A stretch of DNA of 64,000 nt from Onthophagus taurus. Lineage: Eukaryota > Arthropoda > Insecta > Coleoptera > Scarabaeidae. Shown here in pieces: positions 10,891-20,484 of this stretch. Position 1 is the stretch's first letter. Every line of letters begins with the position of its first letter. The DNA lies in assembly GCF_036711975.1 (NCBI RefSeq), contig NC_091968.1:23312001-23376000 (forward strand). The letters run 5' to 3'. The notes below the pieces were generated by a model that made no database searches, was not told where the DNA came from, and worked only from the letters and a program-made list of their open reading frames with translations. Made by a program: the position numbers and the translations under genes.

Positions 10891-11689
10891 TTATCGCAAA
10901 TATGGTGGTTTGGAATCAGGACTATGAGATGAAAAATTTTACAGAAACATTACATTTTTGTCTGATATCGTGACAAAGCAAAATAATTCAAATATTTACC
11001 TGCAAGGTAAAACGAAGAATCGTTTTTGTATGAAATGTGGAAAAAGATTTAAGAAAAAATTGACATTTCTTAAAACATTGCTTTCTTATTTGGATATATC
11101 TGCAGAACATTGTCCAGAGCAAGCAAAAATGTTGGAAATAAAATATTTAGTAGCCGTTCTGGATTTTTAATACAAGAAAATACTAATTTATTGACTTGGC
11201 ATCGATGTTGTTTTTAAAACACTTGATGGTTTAATAATTAAAATGTATTTTGCCTGAGAATGGCTTAAGTTGAAACCGGCAAAAATACATAATATAACTT
11301 TCTTATTCTACTAAATCATTAGATGAGTTATGATGTTTTAAATGGGTTAAAATCTTTAAAAGAAATTGAATTGTTGAAAGTAGCAATAAATAATAATTTG
11401 TTGCACTCCACTTGCTATAAACAATACGAAATCATCCGCAATAACAATAAATAGCTTTCTTTCTTTCTTCTTTACCCCTCAATAAAATAAAAAAGAGAAA
11501 GTAAATGTTGCAAAAAAGTCTTATAAAAAATTTTCTTATTAAAAAGAAAAATAAAGTACACACCATGATTATTAAAGAACCATTTATGAGTCTTAAATTT
11601 CCGGGTCTTTAGCTTTTTTTTATTACCTCGAGTTGTGTTGGTTATTGTGGTTAAACCCCTACCGCGAAGTGCAATTTATGAAATATGAC

Positions 11690-12010
11690 GAGGGGGTGCT
11701 ATAAAAATTACGTTTAGCATGCGACGGCGCCGCCACGAGGGGTTACTAACACCTTATCGGTGGAGGTACAGGCACGAAAAATAAACACGACAACCCAACA
11801 AGGGATGTTAATTTATTTTGGTTTTATTACTAGCAAAAAGTTTTGTCTGAAACATTATTACGTAACTGAAAACTAAAATTGTATATTCGAAATTGCAGAC
11901 ATATTCCTCTCGCGTACTAAAGAATGTGAATCAATTTTCTCTCTGTATCCTTATGAATAATTCAACTGAGGGTACTCGCCGCGTGTCCATTTGCATTGCA
12001 GCGGCGAAAA
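11690..12010. promoter_or_regulatory. GC-richer unique block, possible regulatory DNA
   Basis: Unique DNA with GC-rich islands (GCGACGGCGCCGCCACGAGG near 11720; ACTCGCCGCGTGTCC near 11974; GCAGCGGCGAAAAATG near 11998) in an otherwise AT-rich neighbourhood. No coding signature found. It lies 8.5 kb before the first ash1 coding exon. Confidence 0.2.
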
Positions 12011-12699
12011 ATGAAGAATAAAGTGAATAAACAGCACGACGAACGAGATTTCAACAAGAATTTTTCTTTTTATAGCGTTGAAAAATTTTATTTAGCAAAA
12101 AAATTAGATTACAAAAAATTAAATAATTCATATGAAGTTGAAATCTAAACTTTCTAAATCGACCCACGTACAAAGAACAAACTTCGAGACAAAGGAGACT
12201 ACAAAACAAAGTTGTGTTAATAACCGATCGGTTGTAACACGATTGTATAAAAAGAGGTCCTATTCTCGAGAAGACGACGTTTCTCTTTTACAAATCGAAC
12301 CAGTTTTTTTTAACTATCAAATAATACTTTTAGTATTTATTTAAATCTTTACATTACGGTCATTGATTTTGTTTAGTCCTTCCGGGTTTCGATTATTAAC
12401 CTCTTAAGATGATCTTGACACTGGTTAAAAAAAAAAAGAAAAAGGAACCAGAACTCACTCGAGAGAGATTGGTAGTCGTTTTGAAAGATTATCGAACTTA
12501 ACCGAGCGACCCTGACTCAACAAAGGACCAGATTAACGAATTATAACTCAGTTTATATCAGGGTCATTAAAAAAAAATCTTCTTGAAGAAGAAAAAAAAT
12601 TTTACACAATTTTTTTCTAGAACAAATTAATAACTTGCGTTACGCAACTCGTCGAAAAAAAAAGTTTTCTTCTTGATGTGCCTTGAAGACGAAAGATTC

Positions 12700-12945
12700 C
12701 AAGAGACTAAAAGGAAAGAAAAGATGAGATGGTTGAAGAATGTTGAGAGAGAGTGAAGAAGAGGTACGAATGCGCGTCGTCCCGCGCCTCAAAGACTGGT
12801 CAATTAATTAAGATTGAGGTAATAAGAAGCTTTCCGTCAAGCTCTTTAAGGGAGTAGAGGACTGGTTAACTTCTTGGACGACGCAATGCAGTTGACCTTG
12901 ACTCTGGCGGTGGCGACGACGTCACACGGAGCCCATCTCTTGCTA
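12700..12945. promoter_or_regulatory. CpG-rich block, candidate ash1 promoter or upstream exon
   Basis: A block of unique, GC-richer DNA with TGCGCGTCGTCCCGCGCC near 12770 and GGCGGTGGCGACGACGTCAC near 12905 (a CRE-like half site). It immediately precedes the 71 bp sequence that flanks the repeat composite. The first ash1 coding exon starts directly at a splice acceptor, so a non-coding 5' exon must lie upstream, and this is one candidate. No direct proof. Confidence 0.25.
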
Positions 12946-12950
12946 CTTAC

Positions 12951-13021
12951 TACTTGTTGCTCATGAAAGTACATATTGCCAAGTACAGAATGATTATCTA
13001 CGAGAAGTATATGATTAGGTG
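12951..13021 (+). repeat. 71 bp direct repeat, left copy
   Basis: TACTTGTTGCTCATGAAAGT onward is repeated at 16391-16461 with a single mismatch. The two copies bracket a 3.4 kb block of tandem repeats, a LINE and a half palindrome. They look like a very long target duplication or the trace of recombination. Confidence 0.85.
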
Positions 13022-14399
13022 AAATTTTGTTTCTTTTGATGAATTTCGAATATTTCTTACCGTATATTTTACCACATTTAATATTTAAAAGATTTTTTCC
13101 TTCAAATTAATTGATTTTTGTGGTTTTTTAATATCTACTTTCTTTAACCATGTTGACGTTTAATTGTCAAGTTGACGTTTAAACGTCAAATATTTTTACT
13201 TTTTGTACAGATCATTTTATAATAATGGTATTAATTATTTCATTCTGATAAATGTTGTAGTTTTCCATCCAATTTTCTTGGTGATGTTTTTTTTCTTGTT
13301 CTATTTATAATCCTTTTTGATTTTTTTATTAATAATTTTGACATACAAATGTCATCTTAACGTTTGAATATTATTTTGACGTTTAGATACCACAACAAAT
13401 TTCCCTAAAATCGTACCAACCTAAATTTTTGGAATTTTTTTGATGAATTTCGAATATTTCTTACCGTTTTTTTTTATAACTTTTATGATATATTAAAAAG
13501 ATTTTTTCCTTCAAATTAATTGATTTTTGTGGATTTTTAATATCTACTTTCTTTAACGATGTTGACGTTTAATTGTCAAGTTGACGTTTAAAAGTCAAAT
13601 AATATTTTTACTTTTTGTACAGATCATTTTACAATAATGGTGTTAATTATTTCATTCTGAGAAATGTTATAGTTTTCTATTTTCCATCCAATTTTCTTAT
13701 TAATGTTTTTTTTTCTATTTATAACCCTTTTTGATTTTTTTTAATAATTTTGACATACAAATGTCATCTTAACGTTTGAACATTATTTTGACGTTTAGAT
13801 ACCACAACACATTTCCCTAAAATCGTACCAACCTAAATTTTTTGAAATCTTTTGATGAATGTCGAATATTTTTTATCGGTTTTTTTTTATAACTTTTATG
13901 ATAAATCAATATATTTCACCACATTTAATATTTCAAAGATTTTTTCCATCAAATTAACTGATTTTTGTGTTTTTTTTTTAATATCTACTTTCTTTAACGA
14001 TGTTGAGGTTTAATTGTCAAGTTGACGTTTAAATGTCAAATATTTTAACTTTTTGTACAGATCATTTTATAATAATGGTATTTATTATTTCATTCTGATA
14101 AATGTTGTAGTTTTCCTTCCAATTTTCTTGGTGATGTTTTTTTTCTTGTTCTATTTATAATCCTTTTTGATTTTTTTATTAATATTTTGACATACGTCAT
14201 ACGTACATATGTCATCTTAACGTTTGAACATTATTTTGACGTTTAGAAACCACAACAAATTTCCCTAAAATCGTACCAACCTAAATTTTTGGGAATCTTT
14301 TGATGAATATTGAATATTTCTTACCATTTTTTTATAACTTTTATGATATATCAATATATTTTACCACATTTAATATTTCAAAAGATTTTTTCCATCAAA
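13022..14399 (+). repeat. 0.43 kb tandem repeat array, second locus
   Basis: About three head-to-tail copies of the same unit as 8440-9465, starting part-way through a unit. The array is broken at 14399 by a reverse-strand LINE and resumes at about 16205 in the same unit (the join CATCAAA/TTAACTG is restored if the LINE is removed). Confidence 0.85.
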
Positions 14400-16204
14400 G
14401 TAACCGAGAGAGAAATAAATTTTTATTACAGCTATCGACCAAATGGTCTTTCCGCTGGCTATTATTACAACAAAGAATTTAACAATATTATTATTAATTA
14501 TCAGATAAGTATTTATAAAAAAAGTTCGAATATTGTCTTCCTCTGATCAACTTCCATCTGTACAGCTTGTCTCTTTAAACGTAATTTATGTATTTTTTCA
14601 TAATTGTTTCTGTTGTCTAAAAATTTCTTCCGTAGTCTGTCTAGTCTTAGTCTTATAATAGGTTCAATACCAGTCATTTCGTATAAGGTCTCGTTTCTTA
14701 CGTTGTGCAATGGGTTGTTTGTCCTCAAGCATTTTCTTTCCGCTTTGTCAATTATGTCTCTCGTTTTTCTGGATGGATACATTAATACAATATTAACATA
14801 CTCAATCAATGGTCTACATATGCCCTTATGTATTTACATCGCTGTCTTCGTGTTTATACCCTTGTCTTTATAACTTAGAGATTTAAAATATTTCCCCCGT
14901 TTAGATATTTCCGCCTGTACTTTCCTATAGCGTGTACTCATGTTTAATTTGGAATCGATGTTCATTCGTAGATACTTAATGTTCTGTAATGGTTTTATGT
15001 TAACCGTATCCATTTTAATAATTGGAGACGTTTCCACTATTCTGTGATGTGGAATAAATAATTGAAATTTAGTTGGGTTTGGATTAAGTCTCCATTTATA
15101 AAACCATTTAATCATAATATTACACATATTTTGGAGCTTGTTGATCGTTTTCTCTAGGTTTTTGTCGTATGATACTAGGATATTGTCTGTAGTATGTATT
15201 GATCTAGTACTATTTCTCTATCGGCTGGACCATGGATATCTGTACAATAGATGTTATACAGGAAAGGTGAGATTTGCAAACCTTGTGGAACACCTTGTAA
15301 TGGAGTAAACGATTTAGATAATGAACCATTGATCCTAACTCTAGTTTCCCTGTCAATCAAAAAATTTTCTACCATTCTTATTAAATGTAAGGGAGCACAC
15401 ATTTTATGTAATTTATAGATTAATCCCTGACGCCATACTGAATCAAAGGCTTTGTTGATATCCAATAACAGTGCTGCAGATTGGTTCTTTGTCAAGTGTG
15501 ATATTTGCGTATTGTTTATGAAAATTGATAGAGAGAATTTTTAGCTTTAAACCCAAATTGAAACCGAGGAATATTACTTTATCAAGTCGATCTTTAACAA
15601 TTTCTTCTAAAATCTTACCCAGTACTGGTAGTAGATTGATCGGTCTATAATTTTTGGGTTGGCAGTGTTCTAAACAGGGTTTGGGGATCACTTTAACTAT
15701 GCTTTGCTTCCATACCGCAGGGAATATCCCATTCTGTATACAGTAGTTATACATCTTAATTATAAACATGTGTATTTTATTGTTAAGTTTCTGTAGTAGA
15801 CACTTTGTTGTTAAATCATAAGCGGGAGACGTGCCTTTATACAAATGCTGTATGTATTCCTCTTCCTCTACATCAGATATTGCTTCTTGGTTTACTACTC
15901 TTTCAGCTGCCGCATTAAAATTGTTATACCACTCTGTTACCATTTTTTCATGGACTTCATCAAATAACGGGTTATTACAAGGTGTGAACGCGGTTATGAA
16001 ATGTTCTTCAAAAGCTTCTGATTTTTCACTATCTGTATGATACAAGGAATTGTTGTATACTAACGTAGGAATCAATACTGATCTTTTGTACTTGGTTATG
16101 TATGCGTTTAACTTTGGTCTAAAATGTCCTGCCTTTGTCGCCTTTTATCTCTGCACAAACTTCAAGCCATTTCTTCAATTAATAATTTTTGACCAACACA
16201 TGTA
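14400..16204 (-). mobile_element. Reverse-strand LINE fragment (Jockey-like), broken
   Basis: A 5'-truncated LINE of about 1.8 kb inserted in the tandem repeat array. In - strand order the frames 16075-15443, 15495-15175, 15127-14834 and 14809-14513 give one pol C-terminal half. Visible are YRPINLLPVLGKILEEIV (finger), ALLLDINKAFDSVWRQGL (motif A), GVPQGLQISPFLYNIYCTDI (motif B) and RKTRDIIDKAERKCLRTNN toward the end. The catalytic YADD is lost where 15175-15127 changes frame. It differs from the (ATT)n-tailed LINE family. Confidence 0.8.
14513..16075 (-). pseudogene. Frameshifted reverse transcriptase of the reverse-strand LINE
   Basis: At least three frame changes (near 15470, 15150 and 14820) interrupt what would be one polymerase. 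The motifs are those listed for the element. The N-terminal piece VYNNSLYHTDSEKSEAFEEHF is the usual linker before the fingers. There is no endonuclease domain. It cannot encode an active enzyme. Confidence 0.8.
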
Positions 16205-16335
16205 TCTCTTAAATTAACTGATTTTTGTGGTTTTTTAATATCTACTTTCTTTAACGATATTGACGTTTAAAAGTCAAATAATATTTTTACTTTTTGTACA
16301 GATCATTTTACAATAATGGTGTTAATTATTTCACA
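16205..16335 (+). repeat. Continuation of the 0.43 kb tandem repeat
   Basis: The final part of the tandem unit interrupted at 14399, with TTGACGTTTAAAAGTCAA then TACAGATCATTTTACAATA. It runs directly into half a palindrome. Confidence 0.8.
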
Positions 16336-16380
16336 ACCCGAATGATTCTAGTTCTAGGTCTTGTGTTAGTTCTAGTGATA
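16336..16380. repeat. Half of a palindrome unit
   Basis: AACCCGAATGATTCTAGTTC and the following TAGGTCTTGTGTTAG form one arm of the palindrome family, without its partner. It closes the composite block, next to the right copy of the 71 bp direct repeat. Confidence 0.8.
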
Positions 16381-16390
16381 ATACTATACA

Positions 16391-16461
16391 TACTTGTTGC
16401 TTATGAAAGTACATATTGCCAAGTACAGAATGATTATCTACGAGAAGTATATGATTAGGTG
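16391..16461 (+). repeat. 71 bp direct repeat, right copy
   Basis: Matches 12951-13021 with one mismatch (C to T at position 12 of the repeat). LINE copy 2 begins immediately after it. Confidence 0.85.
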
Positions 16462-16965
16462 GAAGATATGTCCACACATAACTCCCTACCTCCTGCATGT
16501 AATTAACTTTTGTTTAGAGTTTGGTGTCTTTCCTGAGAAATGGAAATCTGCCAAAGTTGTTCCTATACCTAAGTCATCGACTGCTTCTTCCTTCTCGGAT
16601 GTGAGGCCAATTAGTATCTTGAGTACTTTGTCGGGAATTTTGGAAAGGGTCGTGGCGGAACAAATACGTGCGCACTTGGAACGGTTTCCGGAATTATTGA
16701 TGATGTTATGTCTGCAACGGACAATGGCGCGGCGACTGTTTTGGTTTTACTCAGTGATGGGCGCTGGGTAAATACTCGGCGGGTAGGTATTTATAAAATG
16801 GATATTTATCTGGGTATTTACCCCGGCCCAGGGTAAATACCCAAACAGTACATATAAAAGTAAAAATATAACAGATTCGGACAAACATATAGAGGAACAT
16901 GATGAAATGGGCGTTGGAGACGAGGAATTGTCAACGATCACGTATTATAATCAGGTAACCACTGC

Positions 16966-17202
16966 TCAGTCTTCATTCTTGCGGCGATGATCCGCCCATT
17001 TCCATTTGAGCTTTGCCACAATGTTGACCGCATCATTTACGCCAGTTCTTCTTCGTAGGTCTTCATTTCGTATGTGGCCCCTCAGGGTTACACCCAGCAT
17101 CGACCTCTTCATCTTTCTTTGCGTTACTTTGAGCTTCCTGGTAATAGCCACCGTTAATGTTAACGTTTCGGAACCGTATGTCATAATTAAAGGAGGAAGC
17201 AC
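16966..17202 (-). pseudogene. RTE-type LINE C-terminal fragment inside the hAT element
   Basis: The - strand frame contains MTYGSETLTL, KLKVTQRKMKRSMLGVTLR and HIRNEDLRRRTGVND, a well-known signature of the region after the reverse transcriptase in RTE-like LINEs. It is incomplete at both ends and sits in the hAT element. Confidence 0.75.
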
Positions 17203-17395
17203 GCATTAATTGAAAGCTTTTGTTTTTAATATATACAGGAATATCGCTCATGAAGATGTCTCAAAGTTTCCTGTAGGCTGCCCATGCGAGTATCATTCTT
17301 CTGTTTAGTTCGCTTGTTTGATTATTATCTCTCGATACACGAACCTCATGGCCAAGATATATCGCTGCGATGCGAACCAACTGAGATGAGTACTT

Positions 17396-18210
17396 TAACA
17401 GCAATAGTGGAAAAGACAAGAAGAGATAGAGTTAGGAACAAAATTGTAAGAGAATTTTGTGGAATCGGAGATGTCATGAGATTTGCTAGGGGAAAAAAAT
17501 TTAATGAGTACTTCCAATAGAAGAAACCCGGGAGACCAAGAAGTTGGATTTCCAACTCTAATAAAACACCATGAATGATGCGTAAAAACCAGGTTACAAC
17601 CTGAATAAAAGAAGAAGAATAATAAGATCTTAAACGAACTATTTAATTTTCAATTGGAAATCTACAATCTCATGGATCTTGGAATCTTGGATTTGATGGC
17701 AGTGCAATATGACTAGAAAAGAATCAAACAACAAGAATTAATGAAGCACAAAAATTGAATTTAGTTATTAATATTAGACTTATACTCAATTCAGGACATT
17801 CAAAGTTGTTTTTCAAGCATTAAAGAAATCTTCTAAAGAAACTTTCCCGAAATATATGTACACTTTAAAGATAATAACACCAGGAATGTGTATAAATTTG
17901 TTAGACAGTTAAGACAAAGGCACAAAGCGCACACAGCTCTATGCTGACATGGAACAGGAAAAATAATATGTGAGAATGAAGTGAATGACATTTGGAAAAA
18001 TTATTTCCAAAACTTATGAAGCATAGAAACTGATTTGGAAATAGACAGCAGTCCGTCACACCAAAGAAAGGATAGTGTCATGGAACCTATATCAATCAGT
18101 GAGGTTCAAAACGCAAACACTACGTCAAAACATGGAAAGGCATGTTAGGGATTAATGACATACCATCGAAAGTATTCAAGATAGAAGTATTCATTATCAC
18201 CAATATTGAT
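17396..18210 (+). pseudogene. Forward-strand LINE relics inside the hAT element
   Basis: The + strand frame to 17520 contains KTRRDRVRNKIVREFCGIGD, a typical LINE C-terminal signature. From 17800 to 18210 broken frames contain VNDIWKNYFQN and GKACXG-like stretches typical of the linker before a reverse transcriptase. All are interrupted by stops. Confidence 0.5.
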
Positions 18211-18234
18211 GTTAGAGCTTGGAACAAGATTTGT

Positions 18235-18595
18235 CCTAAATTTTGTTGATATTTAGCCCGACTCTTGCACACGCCTTCTGTATATGTTCAGCATCAGTTT
18301 CATCTCTCCAAGGCTATCAGAAATAAGGACTATATCGTCCGCGCAGCGCAAATTACTTAGTTATCTTTATTAATCCAGTTGCGTAAATGCACTCTCCAGG
18401 ACTGTGATCAACAATTTGGGTTCAACATTATATCGCCTTGTCTTATCCCACGCCCAATGGGTATTCGGTCAGTACTTTCATGCAATTGTGCCGTCAATGT
18501 AGCATTCTTGTAAATGTTATAAATAAGTTTGGTGTATCGATAATGGACTCTGCATTCTTGAAGTACTTGCAAAACTGCCATCAACTCAATTTAAA
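18235..18595 (-). pseudogene. RTE-type reverse transcriptase fragment inside the hAT element
   Basis: Reading the - strand gives VHYRYTKLIYNIYKNATLTA, then IPIGRGIRQGD (motif B), then after frameshifts CADDIVLISDSLGEMKLML (the catalytic ADD box). This is the palm of an RTE-type LINE, in the same orientation as 16966-17202, so both may come from one captured copy. Confidence 0.75.
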
Positions 18596-19760
18596 TCAAA
18601 TTTTATAAATACCTCTAAATACCCATCTTGGGTAAATATCTCCGGGTATATATCCAGGGAATTTTCCCTTGAAAATAAATACCCAGGTATTTAACAACAC
18701 TGGTTTTACTTGACTTTTCTAAAGCGTTTGACACTATTAATCATCAACTTCTCTTAGCAATTCTTCATTATATTGGGTTCAATAATACAGCCTTAAATTT
18801 TTTTAATAATTATCTGTGCGGGAGAAGTCAATATGTGATTATTGATAATGATGTGTCCGATCCTGCCGTATTGAGGTCTGGTGTGCCGCAGGGCTCTACA
18901 TTGGGTCCCCTTTTGTTCATTATCTATACGTCTCAAATTTTGATCTTTGACCGCTTTTGCTCAAAATTTCATATCTATGCGGATGACACACAACTTTACC
19001 ACAGCTTTAGCTTAAATAATGTGCTACAGTCTGTTGCGGATGTAAGCAATGATTTAGAGATTGGCAGACAATGATTTGCAGATGATTCGGGAGTAGGGAA
19101 TCCAAAGCGCTTGTCAGCAATATGGCCCATATCTTTATAGATGGAATTGAATTGGAGAGGAAGGTCTGTGTCAAGGATCTTGGTCTTTACATTGACGACA
19201 GATTAAGGTTTACACGTAACACAAGTGAACTGATCAGGCGTGCTTACGCAAAATTGAAAATGCTGTTTGCTCATAGACAAGTCTTGAACGCCGATATTAA
19301 AAAGAATCTTTGCGAGTCTAATTTTATCCAATTTTACATACTGTGGCATAATTTACGGCCACTGCCTGTTGACTGCTGATGCGCAACGTATTCAGGTAGT
19401 TCAGAATTCTTGTATTCGTTTTATATTTGGTATACGCCAACGTCAGAGAGTATCGTATAAGCTGGGGGAGTTGAAGTGGCTGAATATGTCAAGTCGTCGT
19501 CGGTTACATTTTGGTTGTTTTCTTTATAAAGTTACTTACAGAACTGACATTCATAATATTAATGTACGGCGTAAGGACCTCATTGACATTCCTCGTCACC
19601 GTACCCAATTGTTCAAGAGGTCTTTTAGTTATAACGTGGCATGTGTTTTGAATAAGTACAGTCTGCTTTTTGCTCAACCATCGTTTCTCATTTTTAAAAG
19701 GTTTCTGCGTCTTAAATTGCTTAATGACTAGCGCGTCGTTCTACCTTCAACTCGAATTAG

Positions 19761-19803
<43 letters not shown>

Positions 19804-20120
19804 TTTTTAGTTTGTTTTGTGTTGGACATTTATTAATTTTTATTTGTTTAGGTCCTTCATTTTTTATATTTTTTCGTTTTTACTTATCGGCCACGATAAT
19901 TGTTTCAGTTTGAATTTAATTTTGATTTGTTATTACTTTATTTTATTTTTTTTTAATATATTTCTTTTTTTTTGTGTGTATGGGATTTCCAGGAAGACCA
20001 GGACGCCATAAATTGGCTTACTGATGGAAATACCCTTTGGCAAACTCTATACTTAGTTATTTTAATGTATTACTTACATTGTAGTATTCTTTTATGCCAA
20101 TAAACTATTATTATTATTAT

Positions 20121-20484
20121 ATTTTTGGAATTCTTTAAAGTGAGGAAGAACATAAATGTGTTAAAAATCTTTGGTGCACCTTGTGTGCCCAAAAAAACAC
20201 CTGCCTTAAAAACACCCGGCTTTTTTGCATCACAAAAAAAGAACTACTCTTTCTTATCGTATTATAATTTTTCTTCGCTATATTCCCATTTATTTTCACC
20301 CCTTTTTCTCCTTCGGATTAGTCACCAGAAAGTTTTCCGGGTCAACGTCCACTTTTTTAGCATTAATCTTTCGTGCATTATTTTTTTAACCTTATCCTTC
20401 AACACGCAAAGTGAATCACCGAGAATAACCGGTCGTGTTTAATCGATTTTTTTTATAATAACACAAGTTTTCTTTTATTTTTAG
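20121..20484 (+). other. Upstream flank and intron end before ash1 exon
   Basis: AT-rich unique DNA between the LINE tail and the first ash1 coding exon. It ends in a strong pyrimidine tract and splice acceptor (TTTTCTTTTATTTTTAG at 20468-20484). A 105-residue frame at 20125-20442 shows no conserved features and is probably chance. The acceptor implies an upstream, probably non-coding, exon. Confidence 0.6.

Larger units (their letters stand above)
16752..18702. mobile_element. hAT-like DNA transposon carrying LINE fragments
   Basis: The 1951 bp element starts CAGTGATGGG and ends AACAACACTG. A perfect 8 bp duplication GTTTTACT flanks it (16744-16751 and 18703-18710). The CAGTG-type termini and 8 bp duplication are hallmarks of hAT elements. 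Subterminal copies of GGGTATTTA/TAAATACCC occur at both ends, as expected of transposase-binding repeats. There is no hAT transposase. The interior holds pieces of RTE-type LINEs in both orientations. It lies exactly within the LINE motif-A codons, which rejoin if it is removed. Confidence 0.88.
16462..20120 (+). mobile_element. LINE copy 2 (same family as copy 1), split by a hAT element
   Basis: The LINE body occupies 16462-16751 and 18703-20120, with a hAT-like element between. Motifs in order are VRPISILSTLSGILERVV, then (rejoined across the insertion) LDFSKAFDTINHQ, SGVPQGSTLGPLLFIIYTSQ, and HIYADDTQLYHSF with an intact YADD box. A C-terminal region in two further frames carries VQNSCIRFIFGIRQRQRVS. 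The 3' end is (ATT)n at 20106-20120. A (TA)n run lies at 19761-19802. Frameshifts near 19080 and 19375 make it defective even without the insertion. Confidence 0.88.

Noticed and set aside
10958..11170. A 70-residue frame with CMKCG, possible zinc finger
   Set aside because: Only one Cys pair, no second pair at a finger distance, and surrounded by decayed repeats.
20125..20442. A 105-residue frame just upstream of ash1
   Set aside because: No conserved features. It ends before the splice acceptor and overlaps AT-rich flank. Most likely chance.
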